Source: Oreohelix idahoensis
Taxonomy: Eukaryota; Mollusca; Gastropoda; Stylommatophora; Oreohelicidae
Direction: 5' to 3'
Length of the DNA stretch: 64,000 nt
NCBI GenBank assembly: GCA_024509875.1
Contig: JAMPIV010008531.1
Location: 744,001-808,000, forward strand
Of the stretch, positions 50,449 through 56,040 are shown in pieces (position 1 is the first letter of the stretch; every line of letters begins with the position of its first letter). A program made the position numbers and the translations under genes. The notes beneath the pieces were generated by a model that had not been told where the DNA came from, did not search any database, and worked only from the letters and a program-made list of their open reading frames with translations.

Positions 50449-50811
50449 CATACACACATATATACAAACGCCCACACAAAATATAGAGAATGTACCATGC
50501 TATAGAGACACGCACACACAAACATTAGAAACTTTCATTTATCCTATAGCTTATGCAATAAATGACGAGGAGGGGTAATGCCATAGGCAAGCTGCTGCAA
50601 CTGGATATACTGCCTAAAATTATATGCACCACATATCCTTATTAATAAGATTCAAGGGATGAACAGAACTTGTTCGCTATAAATATTTTATATTTTAGGC
50701 CTATTTAAAAGAAAAAAGATGGCGCAACGTAAGCAATGGATAGATTAAATAATAAACACGGGGCACTAATATACCTTCACGTTTCTTGGAATCCTTATTT
50801 TTAGGCATCAT
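22819..50811 (-). CDS. IFRD1: Interferon-related developmental regulator (IFRD1/2 family), 11 exons rebuilt
   Basis: Spliced gene spanning about 28 kb. Exons: 50775-50811, 44787-44915, 42218-42317, 40651-40731, 39693-39939, 33330-33505, 28252-28360, 27863-27997, 26229-26360, 24201-24290, 22819-22861. All introns are GT-AG and all phases agree; the sum is 1279 nt. The protein starts [10 protein letters not shown], has an acidic segment, a HEAT/ARM-like helical middle (IFRD domain: [20 protein letters not shown], then [16 protein letters not shown]), then the IFRD C-terminal domain (NPILRDIF) and a basic tail (AFKARTKAR). Family knowledge: IFRD1 is a transcriptional co-regulator and mammalian IFRD2 binds inactive ribosomes. 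MPKNK resembles IFRD1 more than IFRD2, but many invertebrates have one IFRD gene, so the symbol is approximate. The last 8-15 codons are missing from my model. Recognised from memory of the family, not by a search. Confidence 0.93.
23820..24090. repeat. Dispersed repeat copy in IFRD intron 10
   Basis: agaccaccagggactacaaa followed by gggcctga aligns with 21735-21765 of the catgatgagg family. Lies between exon 10 and the 69-bp acceptor array. Confidence 0.45.
24201..24290 (-). CDS. IFRD1: IFRD exon 10 (NPILRDIF)
   Basis: 90 nt, phase 0 both ends. Acceptor TACTCCACAG|GCC, donor CAGAGG|GTAAAA. Encodes [20 protein letters not shown] and ends SLSKAQR. It is followed by the intron whose 3' end carries the 69-bp acceptor array, so its donor has up to thirteen candidate acceptors in competition. 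Confidence 0.95.
25570..25682. repeat. 29-bp tandem repeat, 3.9 copies, IFRD intron 9
   Basis: Unit attctctgtggacaaatatt followed by acattctct, copies essentially identical. Confidence 0.95.
25958..26134 (+). mobile_element. tRNA-derived SINE (family B), copy 2, 12-bp TSD
   Basis: Perfect duplications TACTCAATGAAA at 25946-25957 and 26135-26146. Head ccgattgacatagtggtgag followed by agcactggtctc; an internal duplication gtgctccagtct replaces part of the B-box region. Inside IFRD intron 9, 95 bp from exon 9. Confidence 0.92.
26229..26360 (-). CDS. IFRD1: IFRD exon 9 (C-terminal domain start)
   Basis: 132 nt, phase 0 both ends. Acceptor TTTTCAACCAG|GAA, donor ATGAAG|GTTAGT. Encodes [20 protein letters not shown], then a region of Y/F and basic residues ending MTGTLVHMK. 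This is the start of the IFRD C-terminal domain. Confidence 0.95.
26613..26816 (+). mobile_element. SINE (family E) with LINE-shared 3' tail, copy 1, 12-bp TSD
   Basis: Perfect duplications AAGCAGATCACA at 26601-26612 and 26817-26828. About 200 bp: caacgggctgatcacccgtt at the 5' end, two gacgcca(ata)ggcgtgatgg-type blocks, and a tail ctgactgctttgacggtcgg followed by tggctaag(a/g)acg(gaa)n that matches the 3' end of the LINE copies at 46706, 52936 and 60085. Confidence 0.93.
27513..27775 (+). mobile_element. tRNA-derived SINE (family C), full-length copy
   Basis: Head tgcagtggttagtgcactgg (A box), then catggttcgatccccagttg (good B box). Body ends cgtgtaacgggatcct. Matches 33810-34078 on the other strand. 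Located in IFRD intron 8, 88 bp from exon 8. Confidence 0.9.
27863..27997 (-). CDS. IFRD1: IFRD exon 8 (RRQQRS basic motif)
   Basis: 135 nt, phase 0 both ends. Acceptor CATTATCCAG|GAG, donor TTGTT|GTACGT. Encodes [20 protein letters not shown] and the strongly basic [19 protein letters not shown], a hallmark of IFRD proteins just before the C-terminal domain. Confidence 0.96.
28169..28199 (+). repeat. Poly(G) run of 31, G-quadruplex-capable, near IFRD exon 7
   Basis: Uninterrupted G31 on plus (C31 in the IFRD pre-mRNA), 53 nt past the exon 7 donor in a 254-nt intron. The length may be an assembly approximation. Confidence 0.95.
28252..28360 (-). CDS. IFRD1: IFRD exon 7 (family signature helix)
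   Basis: 109 nt. Acceptor TTTCTCCTCCAG|C, donor GATGAG|GTATGT. Encodes [20 protein letters not shown], the most recognisable IFRD signature. Phase 2 in, 0 out. A run of 31 C on this strand starts 53 nt inside the following intron. Confidence 0.96.
28395..28640. repeat. Dispersed repeat, partner at 44225-44465
   Basis: Both end with gttga(a/g)aacccagcattg followed by (c/t)(a/g)cactaag...ggag(g/t)a(g/a)tcactt. Upstream similarity is patchy. Class unknown. Confidence 0.5.
29100..29485 (-). mobile_element. LINE 3' portion: RNase H C-terminal half
   Basis: Minus strand [20 protein letters not shown] then [13 protein letters not shown] and the conserved tail [11 protein letters not shown]. Same family as 19280-20033. 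Homology stops abruptly at about 29485. The preceding domain half lies just beyond, in the opposite orientation (29575-30960), as in a 5'-inverted LINE copy. Confidence 0.85.
29575..30960 (+). mobile_element. Inverted upstream half of the same LINE, split by a MITE
   Basis: Plus strand 29575-29857 covers the region before RNase H (ends [10 protein letters not shown]), and 30548-30960 continues [14 protein letters not shown], then [50 protein letters not shown]. Catalytic D and E are intact here. Ends near EASTE, about where the minus-strand half begins in the protein. The gap is exactly the TTAA-flanked MITE. Confidence 0.85.
29858..30543. mobile_element. piggyBac-like MITE, TTAA target duplication
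   Basis: Flanked by TTAA at 29854-29857 and 30544-30547. Ends CACATGAACTACCG and, inverted, CTCATTAACTACCG (12 of 14 match). Removing the element and one TTAA restores GAACTGGATTAACTACCAGC, which matches the uninterrupted relative at 20010-19985. Contains the subterminal motif agcggcttgcggt twice and the palindrome CCGCTGACAGCGG. No transposase frame; 686 bp. Confidence 0.9.
31088..31679 (-). mobile_element. RTE-like LINE 3' end, degraded
   Basis: Minus-strand relic: [20 protein letters not shown], then EGRVEGKLA and RWHLMM, ending in a short (TGA)n-type tail at 31085. Same family as 46241-46466 and perhaps the long copy at 2-4 kb. Its 5' side is cut by the Tigger-like MITE. Confidence 0.75.
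31680..32093. mobile_element. Tigger-like (pogo group) MITE
   Basis: TA at 31678-31679 and 32094-32095. Left end CAGTCATGCGCCTCATAACA, right end inverted CCGTCATGTGCTGCTTAACG; further internal similarity (cgcatatacgtccgtggtcc and ttcgcacaacgtccaaatcg). 414 bp, no coding capacity. From memory, the ends strongly resemble a Tigger-group family known from mammals; a database search must confirm. Confidence 0.75.
32165..32460. repeat. Dispersed repeat, third copy of the 7.0-kb family
   Basis: gattgccttgtaatgcaatc followed by aaaaggtttcctcaatatgtg and tcctatcca aligns with 7150-7195. Confidence 0.55.
32750..32900 (+). mobile_element. LINE 3' end fragment
   Basis: Reads [20 protein letters not shown] then EALALLF, and after a stop the tail gggagccgaagggcaatgaa followed by tgaa. 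The QEALALL...PLG pattern is typical of the C-terminus of certain invertebrate LINEs, from memory. Followed at once by the diverged 6125-type hairpin repeat. Confidence 0.6.
33330..33505 (-). CDS. IFRD1: IFRD exon 6
   Basis: 176 nt. Acceptor CTTCTTTGTTCAG|ACA, donor AACAA|GTAAGA. Encodes [20 protein letters not shown], then a proline-containing linker and the helix [20 protein letters not shown]. Phase 0 in, 2 out; the junction with exon 7 makes an AAC asparagine codon (THINNHLGLL). Confidence 0.92.
33810..34078 (-). mobile_element. tRNA-derived SINE (family C), full-length, 11-bp TSD
   Basis: Perfect duplications TGTGAACTTAA at 33799-33809 and 34079-34089. Minus-strand head gccgcggtagcgtagtggtt (A box), then ctatggttcaatccccagat (B box), body to cgtgtaacgggatcc. 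Inside IFRD intron 5. Confidence 0.93.
34154..34514. mobile_element. hAT-type non-autonomous element
   Basis: Ends CAGTGGTGTTCAAC and, inverted, CAGAGGTATTCAAC; 8-bp duplications CTCTAGAC (34146-34153) and CTCTAAAC (34515-34522), 7 of 8 matching. 361 bp, no transposase. Intron 5 of IFRD. Confidence 0.87.
34660..35157. repeat. 18-bp minisatellite, about 27 copies, IFRD intron 5
   Basis: Unit gagtaatgagcactgcc(g/a); one unit near 34693 lacks four bases. Because 18 is a multiple of 3, several frames on both strands stay open for 170-200 codons as perfect hexapeptide repeats. These are not genes. Confidence 0.97.
35158..36328. other. IFRD intron 5, nothing recognised
   Basis: AT-rich with several A runs (35405, 35700, 36183). 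No repeats matching the rest of the window. Confidence 0.5.
36340..36703 (+). mobile_element. tRNA-derived SINE with poly(A), copy 2, 11-bp TSD
   Basis: Perfect duplications ACTAGCCACTT at 36329-36339 and 36704-36714. Head gctagcgtagtggttacaac (A box) and gatcaaacccgggcg (B-box-like), body with two gtcgaccrgg(g/a) blocks, and an A22 tail. Nearly identical to 37368-37716, hence young. Confidence 0.95.
37368..37716 (+). mobile_element. tRNA-derived SINE with poly(A), copy 3, 11-bp TSD
   Basis: Perfect duplications AAAAGCACCAC at 37357-37367 and 37717-37727. Same orientation as copy 2, 665 bp away. Tail of about 14 A. Intron 5 of IFRD. Confidence 0.95.
37746..38810 (-). mobile_element. Mariner element with core-deleted transposase
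   Basis: TA at 37744-37745 and 38811-38812; inverted ends share CCTGTTCACAAAGTTCCGGG plus 11 more bases without mismatch. Minus-strand ORF from 38615: [23 protein letters not shown] and linker (GRPST), first catalytic Asp in [20 protein letters not shown]. At about 37995 it jumps from MLIAFF straight to [12 protein letters not shown] with a frame change, then the usual C-terminus ending [13 protein letters not shown]. The second and third catalytic Asp (D,D34D) are lost. About 240 bp shorter than typical 1.3-kb mariners. Confidence 0.93.
37808..38615 (-). pseudogene. Mariner transposase, catalytic core deleted
   Basis: Starts at the ATG of MDGKIQQRV and is open for 209 codons across the deletion until a stop near 37986; the original C-terminal frame resumes on 37808-38002. 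The N-terminal HTH domain and dimer region appear intact, so the product might still bind the inverted ends, but it cannot cut DNA. Identification from the TGDESW, GRPST and [10 protein letters not shown] motifs. Confidence 0.92.
38813..39692. other. IFRD intron 5, nothing recognised
   Basis: AT-rich intronic DNA between the mariner element and exon 5. No coding frame or repeat family identified. Confidence 0.5.
39693..39939 (-). CDS. IFRD1: IFRD exon 5 (largest, HEAT-like repeats)
   Basis: 247 nt. Begins G|AAG GAG after acceptor TGTCCAAG and ends CAGGAG|GTCTGT, a weaker than average donor. Encodes [20 protein letters not shown], then the alanine/leucine-rich helix [19 protein letters not shown] and an [16 protein letters not shown] helix. 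This is the most conserved helical part of the IFRD domain. Phase 2 in, 0 out. Confidence 0.93.
40651..40731 (-). CDS. IFRD1: IFRD exon 4
   Basis: 81 nt. Acceptor CTCCCACACAG|TTCC, donor ACTAG|GTGAGA. Encodes [20 protein letters not shown], the first HEAT-like repeat of the family, ending PEFLATR. Phase 2 in and 2 out; the AGG arginine codon is split with exon 5. Confidence 0.9.
   Translation of the reverse strand, partial: FQISCDCLARYQQWSAEEVCTRISGN
42218..42317 (-). CDS. IFRD1: IFRD exon 3
   Basis: 100 nt, phase 1 in and 2 out. Acceptor AAAAACAG|ATCCAG, donor AAAAG|GTATGG. Encodes an acidic stretch then [15 protein letters not shown], matching the position where IFRD proteins have the first amphipathic helix of the HEAT-like domain. 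Joins exon 4 through an AGT serine codon to read [13 protein letters not shown]. Confidence 0.9.
42318..44786. other. IFRD intron 2, mostly unique
   Basis: Contains one copy of the 28.4-kb dispersed repeat (44225-44465) and a (GAT)n stretch at 44519-44580. The minus-strand frame 43067-43279 has a hydrophobic segment ([20 protein letters not shown]) but no known family and is read as chance. Confidence 0.45.
44787..44915 (-). CDS. IFRD1: IFRD exon 2 (acidic N-terminal segment)
   Basis: 129 nt, phase 1 in and 1 out. Acceptor follows a pyrimidine-rich TTCTCTCTCTCAG; donor TTCAG|GTATGA. Encodes a low-complexity acidic/serine segment with [10 protein letters not shown] and [12 protein letters not shown], as expected for the poorly conserved IFRD N-terminus. 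No catalytic motif. Joins exon 1 through a GCA alanine codon. Confidence 0.85.
45488..46017 (-). mobile_element. tRNA-derived SINE (family D), copy 2, with poly(G) insert
   Basis: Minus-strand head GGGGTCAGAGTGGCCAAGAG, then AGGTTCGATTCCCAATAGAG (excellent B box), body as in 22133-22498 plus about 160 extra bp. A G-rich run (45840-45886) interrupts the body. IFRD intron 1. Confidence 0.85.
46241..46466 (-). mobile_element. 5'-truncated LINE 3' end, (GAT)n tail, 13-bp TSD
   Basis: Perfect duplications TATCACTTTATCA at 46228-46240 and 46467-46479. Minus strand reads [40 protein letters not shown], then [15 protein letters not shown], then a stop and (TGA)n. Same family as 31088-31679. Confidence 0.93.
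46706..48660 (-). mobile_element. 5'-truncated LINE: reverse transcriptase and C-terminus, (GAA)n tail
   Basis: Minus strand from ~48640: [60 protein letters not shown], catalytic [20 protein letters not shown] (YADD near 47540). Then the 233-residue frame with [53 protein letters not shown] and [10 protein letters not shown]. Several indels split the frames. The tail gcttaggatcaaagaagaag-type sequence is shared with SINE family E. IFRD intron 1. Confidence 0.93.
48668..48700. repeat. Degenerate interstitial telomere-like repeat
   Basis: cctaaactctaaccttaatc followed by ctaaccctaacg: about five imperfect CCCTAA units at the 5' edge of the LINE. May be a repair patch or chance. Confidence 0.5.
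48701..49466. other. IFRD intron 1, no recognised feature
   Basis: AT-rich; poly(C) at 49389-49402 and a short TA run at 49453-49464. Confidence 0.5.
49467..49705 (-). mobile_element. tRNA-derived SINE (family F)
   Basis: Minus-strand head ggcgtctgtggcctaatgga (A box) to accaggttcgaaacctgctg (perfect B box) is a near-complete tRNA-like fold, with about 165 bp of body ending at a TA run. Only one copy in the window. A degraded tRNA gene is less likely because of the body. Confidence 0.8.
49710..49796. repeat. (TA)n microsatellite
   Basis: About 80 bp of TA between SINE F and a LINE 3' fragment. Confidence 0.97.
49798..49915 (+). mobile_element. LINE 3' end fragment (family of 51168-52118)
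   Basis: gaggatgaagctgccgactg...agaagctctcacaacaagca aligns with 52028-52110. About 115 bp. Confidence 0.8.
50016..50228 (+). mobile_element. SINE (family E) with LINE-shared tail, copy 2, 12-bp TSD
   Basis: Perfect duplications TACATACATATA at 50004-50015 and 50229-50240. Near-identical to 26613-26816, with an extra tgctgttgcccta block. IFRD intron 1. Confidence 0.92.
50258..50364 (-). mobile_element. 5'-truncated SINE (family C), copy 4
   Basis: ggatcccgtttacctgccca...cactaggggtgatgtggtca matches the 3' third of 33810-34078. Bounded by a (TA)n run at 50371-50445. Confidence 0.85.
50371..50445. repeat. (TA)n microsatellite
   Basis: About 75 bp of TA next to a truncated SINE. Confidence 0.97.
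50775..50811 (-). CDS. IFRD1: IFRD exon 1 (start codon)
   Basis: Thirty-seven coding bases with two tandem ATGs (50811 and 50808), giving [12 protein letters not shown]. The second ATG gives MPKNK, the usual IFRD1 start, so it may be the true one. Ends in phase 1 at donor GAAG|GTATAT. A TATATA string lies only about 40 bp upstream and may be chance. The 5' UTR and promoter must lie in 50812-51001 or be split, because a LINE 3' end was inserted at 51002. Confidence 0.85.
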
Positions 50812-51001
50812 TTAACTGCCTCCAGGTTCCTCCAACAAGTAAACTTATTGTATATAAACATAAACGAACGCATACGGTACTCCGAATGAAGGCAAATCGC
50901 AGACAAGTGAGAAATTTGACGATGAAAAATGGACATGTTTTGATCCGTAATGCTGGGAGAGAAACAACGAGTTATATTTAGTAACGGTGTAAATACAGGC
51001 G

Positions 51002-51154
51002 TAAATGGGAGGACAACATTAGACAATCTTTGAAGGACCGAGGACTAGAATGGAACCAGGCCAGGAAGAAGACAGCTGATAGAATGGTCTGGCGCTCTCT
51101 CTTCCAAACCTCTACACCTCACGGTAGAAGGGGAACGACTAAGTAAGTAAGTAA
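51002..51154 (+). mobile_element. LINE 3' end with (GTAA)n tail, 13-bp TSD, next to IFRD promoter
   Basis: Perfect duplications GTAAATACAGGCG at 50989-51001 and 51155-51167. Encodes RKWEDNIRQS-like residues with substitutions, then KDRGLEWNQARKKTADRMVW and STPHGRRGTTK, then (TAAG)n. It begins 191 bp upstream of the IFRD start codon. Confidence 0.92.
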
Positions 51155-51167
51155 GTAAATACAGGCG

Positions 51168-52118
51168 ACAGAAGATGCAACTGAAGGAATATGCTGCCTC
51201 AGCTCTGCGTCAGATGGTCGACTCTGTTTACCCTTGCAAGACTGAAGGAAAAACAAAAATCAGAAGGGTCACTATAAAAGACTTGTCATTTGCTGATGAC
51301 GCTGCAATCGTCACTCAAAAGTCAACAAGCTTCAAAGCTTGATGAACCGCTTCACCCAAGCAGGCAAGGACTTTGGCCCCACAATAAGCCTAAAGAAAAC
51401 ACATGTGCTGAGTCAGGATGTGGATGTTGCACCATTTATCACCATCGATAACTATGAACTGGCAGTGGTGCACCACTTCCCATACCTGGGCTCTACCATC
51501 AACGACAAACTCTCTCTCGACACAGAGATTGACAGCCGCATTGGCAAAGCTGCAGACACCTTTGCCCGCCTCGCAATCCGTGTTTGGGGAAACTCCAAAC
51601 TCACAATGAAGATCAAAACTTTGGTATATAATGCCTGCGTCACCAGCAAACTTCAATATGGCAGTGAGACATGGACAACCTATGCTAAGCAAGAAAGAAG
51701 GCTCAATACCTTCCATCTACGGCGTCTATGCCACATTCTTGGTATTTCGTGGAAGGACACAGTGACAGATGTCGGGGTGTTGTCACTTGCTGGCCTTCAG
51801 AGCATGTATACACTGCTTAGACAGCGCAGACTATGATGGCTTGGCCATATCCGCTGCATGGAAGTTGGTAGCATCCCAAAAGATTTCTTCTACGGACAAC
51901 TGGCAGATGACAACAACAAAAAACAAAACAAAACAACACACAACAAAACAGTTGGGCGACCGCAGCTGAGGTTCAAAGACGTGTACAAGAGAGACATGAG
52001 GGCACAGACATAAATCCAGCTACCTGTGAGGATGAAGCTGCCGATCGCACAAAGTGGCGATGCTCTCTACGGCGCCACCTGATTGGGTGGAAAGAAGCTC
52101 TCACAACAAGCAGAAGAA
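51168..52118 (+). mobile_element. LINE fragment: RT catalytic motif to C-terminus
   Basis: IRRVTIKDLSFADDAAIVTQ (FADD near 51290), then the 165-codon frame with FPYLGSTINDKLSLDTEIDS, YGSETWTTYAKQERRLNTFH, LRRLCHILGISWKDTVTD. After a stop: GHIRCMEVGSIPKDFFYGQL and GRPQLRFKDVYKRDMRA. Family distinct from the 46.7-kb LINE. An AACAA-rich insertion at 51908-51945 interrupts it. 5'-truncated and dead. Confidence 0.9.
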
Positions 52119-52504
52119 AAAAGAAAACGTAGAAAGAAACACCAGGAAAAAAAATCAGCTGACTCTATACTCTTCCGGGGCCCCTGCGTTTCTACAGTTT
52201 CACAGGTGTATTGGTGGTCCTTCACCTAAGATGGTGAAACTAGAGCTGAATATTCTGAGCCCGAATCATATAGACAATATACAGTTTGATTACCAACAGT
52301 TACTTGCTCACTAGTGGGGGGATGACTGGGGTTCTCGTTGGCATGTCTGAAGGTCAAGGTTCCCGTTTGGCCTCGTCAGCCGGCATGCAACATTATAAGG
52401 GCCTGTTTTTGACTTCTTACAGTCCGATATGAAACGCGTGTCGGTTTTGCACGATTTGCACCATCGCATTGTTTCTGCATATGGTGATTCTCTGGTTGTT
52501 GTTG

Positions 52505-53330
52505 AGACATTTAGTGGGTTGTGTGGTTCGTACTCTTGGAGTCAGTGTCAGGGTGATCCTTTTCTTTAGGGTGACTCTCGTGGATGCGCCTCTTTGCTGG
52601 GGTCACTACCAACTGGGCGCTGTGATATCGATCAGACAATAACACCATCTGCTCAAGAGTTTTTGCTCCGTGCTCCGCCAGGAACCGTATCTGATCAGGG
52701 GTGAGCGAGTCCTTGAACTGCTCCACGATAATCATCTCCTGTAGCCCTTCATAAGATTCATCGAAGGTGGTGAGGGATCCCCACTTCTCCAAGTACGTTT
52801 CTAGTCGTGTAGCAAATTGTCTAAACGACTCCTCCTTCTGCTCCTTAGCCTCAGTTCCGTGAAAGTTCACGGAACTTGCTACGGAAAGTCTCTGCGTTCA
52901 GCTAAAAACGCTGAATCAAAGCCGTCTTCGACATTCATCTTCTTCTTTGATCCTTAGCCGCCGACCGTCAAAGCAGTCAGTTGCCATTACGCCTGGTGGC
53001 GTCTTGTAGCAACAACAAATTGATTCCACTTTGCTCGGTCTGTGGCCATCCTTCGTACAGTGCTCCAACTCTGGTTCATTCTTTGCATCTCAGCCTCCAC
53101 AGTCCTCCGCCAAGTTGTTTTTGGTCGGCCTCTCTTTCGTTTTCCTTCAGGGGTCCATAGCACAGCTGTTCTTGTGATGGCATCGGGGTCTCTTCTGAGG
53201 ACATGGCCAACCCAGCTCCAGCGTCTGCCAGCTATGATAGCTGGCAGTTCTTCAACATGTCATAGTTGTTTTGCTATTCATTTGGCATTTTGAGGAACAC
53301 ATCATAAGCAGATCCCCTCAGACTCTGGGA
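52505..53330 (-). pseudogene. Ty3/gypsy-like Gag relic, split by a LINE insertion
   Basis: Minus strand: SAYDVFLKMPNE and NNYDMLKN (53310-53245), then the LINE 3' end, then LNAETFRSKFRE (about 52910-52870), then after a frame shift the 119-residue frame FRQFATRLETYLEKWGSLTT, GLQEMIIVEQFKDSLTPDQI, RFLAEHGAKTLEQMVLLSDR. This is the SCAN/retroviral-capsid-like helical region seen in gypsy Gag. No protease, RT or integrase nearby, so it is an isolated remnant. Possible Zn-finger remnant (RWCKSCK) near 52460. Confidence 0.82.
52936..53240 (-). mobile_element. 5'-truncated LINE 3' end (GAA tail) inside Gag
   Basis: Near-identical to 46706-47010 and 60085-60390 (gcttaggatcaaagaaga tail; [20 protein letters not shown] region). 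Imperfect duplication cttc(g/a)aca at both edges. The Gag protein resumes on each side. Confidence 0.9.
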
Positions 53331-54380
53331 TAGCTTTTTCGTGTAACGACTTCTCACCGACTTTTTCTTCTGCCTATTTTTTTTTCCTCTACAAATTTCT
53401 CCTATCACTAGACAAGAATCCAAAAGTCTCTCTCGCTAGATCAGGATTCTCACGGTCAAGGGCAATAAATTATTCCCTGAGCCAGCGAAATTCATTCCAC
53501 TTGCAAGGTGAAAAACAGTGCTACGAACAGTCCGGAAGGCGACCCTTTGTTTGTGTCACGAACGGGACTCACGTAAATCAGGGAAGGGGCAGGAACCCTG
53601 CCTTCAGCCACAAGCACATACACCGTGGATACTAGGGCCAGTTAAAATGAAGATAACTTGATACCCCTGGGACCAAAATAGAATTTACTGTATGACCACC
53701 CAAGAGGTCGACCAAAAATACAGCTGGAATTGTGGAGGGAATTTTAAGCCATTAGACCGGTAACCATCATTCGAAGCAGACGTGAGTTTATGGGCCCCGG
53801 AGTGGGTACTAACGGTTGCGAAAATCCGTAGTGAATTCGTGAGCGAAGTAAGTAGATCTAATACTGATGATTTTATAACATGAATAATCATATGTTTATC
53901 CACCGCTTATTATTGCAGTACCTTTTGTAAGCAAAGTTTTAAATGTATTTCCATTTTAAGTGACAATAATTGTTATTTGCATATTTACAGATCACTCAAA
54001 CTAATGTATGAGATTACTGAGGTCATAGACCTAATTAACCACTGATCTTTATCTCACATCCTGGCAGAAATAAGACAGGGTTAAATAATTGATGTATATT
54101 ATTGTTGTTACTTTGGGATTTGCAAAACAGAAGTGTATTACAGATCCTTCTATTTTCTATTTCTTTTGTTTTTGTCTCATATTGGACATTAATGTGTTTT
54201 TCATCATGGAATGTTTTTTACATGTATTTAATGCACTCCTATGCATATACCATGTTGTGTGATTGAAGAACTATTTTATTATCAGTTATATAAATGTTAT
54301 TTTCTACAGGAACCAGAACTTTAAGAATGTTTACAATTATTTAGCTATTTAATGAATTTACCACTTGACTGACAATATGT
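53331..54380. other. No clear gene; possible Gag flank
   Basis: Could include the N-terminal Gag region and leader of the relic at 52.5 kb, but frames are broken and no LTR pair was found. Confidence 0.35.
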
Positions 54381-54384
54381 AAGT

Positions 54385-54673
54385 CAGCGGTTCTCAAGCC
54401 TTGAGACCATGATACCCTCCACATGATTTACTGCTCAAGTAGCGAGAATGTAAATCAGAGGTTCTCAGACCTTGGCAGCAATGACCCCCCACCATGTTAA
54501 AGCAGCATAGGAAACTATTACCCGGTGGTTCTCAAACCATTGTTGACAGTGACCCCAGAATTAAAATACTGCTCTATGGGCACTAGGTGAACCAGTGGTT
54601 CTCAACCATTTGATGACCCCAACCCATACCTCACAGTTTGTGAAACTCATTGCCCACATGGGGGAAACCACTG
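54385..54673. mobile_element. hAT-type element with four tandem terminal motifs
   Basis: CAGCGGTTCTCAAG (54385), CAGAGGTTCTCAGA (54456), CGGTGGTTCTCAAA (54523), CAGTGGTTCTCAAC (54593): the hAT end repeated every 67-71 bp. Right end GAAACCACTG at 54673. Flanks ATGTAAGT and CTGTAAAT match at 6 of 8. Confidence 0.7.
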
Positions 54674-54889
54674 CTGTAAATAAGCAGACAGCGAGATAGA
54701 GACTGATAACTCAAGATACGCTATAATGTCAATAAAGAAGGAGTATTTCATAGATAATAGATAACACACTGTTACTGAATGGTAGTTAGCATTGTGTTAA
54801 TTTAATTTCTAATGGACGCTTACCGGCCATCAGACTTAGGTGATGATTGCTCTTGAAACCACTAATGGGACTTCAATTGTTTCCAGTCC

Positions 54890-54992
54890 ACCCAGGTTGC
54901 GATTACCAGGTACTAACCCAGGTTGTGGTTACAAGGTACTAAACTAGGTTACGGGTCCAGGGTACAAACCAGAGTACGAGTCCATGGTACCA
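54890..54992. repeat. ~26-bp degenerate tandem repeat, 4 copies
   Basis: Pattern ccaggttgyggttaccaggt followed by actaac, diverging with each copy. Confidence 0.75.
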
Positions 54993-55947
54993 AAGATTAC
55001 CCCTACCCACCATACCCTATTAACCAGGTTACCTTACCATACCAAACCATATCCTGTCACCCAGTAACCCATTACATACCACACATCCCATAAGCAGGAG
55101 AGGTGTTCAGCAGAGGTGACTTACCCCATCCTTATCTGTGATGTGCACTGAGTCCACGGAAGCAAACTCTGACACCCTCTGAACCCATTAACTGTTATGA
55201 GACCAATGTGCTGGGGCAGACCAAACCAAGAGAGTCCGAAACCAATGATCTCCGCAGCTACTACAGGCCTTCGGAGAGATGAGTATAACACCTACCAGCA
55301 GTACAGCAAAAGAAGAGATCTACTGTCCATAGGATGACATACTAGTTGATTTTTTTCTAAACAGTAGAGCTAAACTTTTTTTTCATATTTATATGTGTAT
55401 TCAGATATGTGAGAATCTATACCCTTTTATTCAATTCAACTTAACAGAGTCTTGTTGTTATTTTTCTTGTAATATCTAATTGGGTTCCTAGTTTTTAGTA
55501 ATTAAAATCTACACCCTGGGGGCAGAGCCATAATTAATAAACACTATTGGGTCGGGATATTTTGTAATGTGGCTGGGTACTAAATCTCTTATCCAACTAT
55601 ATGTACTATACATATTCCTTTGTAGGATTTCGGATACAGAATTTATCGTCCAGAAAATATCCTGTTTAGTTGCCAGAATTCTCTTTTAAGTAAATTTCTA
55701 GTACACTATTTCCCGAGGAGAGGCAGTTCTATTACAAACTCGTAAACTATCAATAAGACATTATTATCTTCATTCTTCCATTCCATACAGGCTGTTCTTC
55801 TCCTCAAAACTACTTCCCCACGACAAGCTTCATGTTGTATCTCTCCCCACCTAAGCCATAGGTGGCTGCTAAAGATTTTAATCTAGACAAATAGATGTCT
55901 ATTCCTTCGATGCCTCTTAGTAGACATCGAATTGGAAAGAGGCCAGG
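54993..55947. other. No recognisable gene
   Basis: Low-complexity start, then AT-rich sequence with no supported frame. Confidence 0.4.
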
Positions 55948-56040
55948 ACCGAAGACGCATCAAAAGTGAGGACTGCAGTAAGCGACCCATAGCTTGACTG
56001 CTTGCGTCAGGGTCAGCGAACCAGAGCTGACCAAGTGTGG
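55948..56040 (+). mobile_element. Fragment of the 7.4-kb SINE-like family (5' part)
   Basis: catagcttgactgcttgcgt followed by cagggtcagcgaaccagagc aligns with the reverse complement of 7560-7660. Confidence 0.75.
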
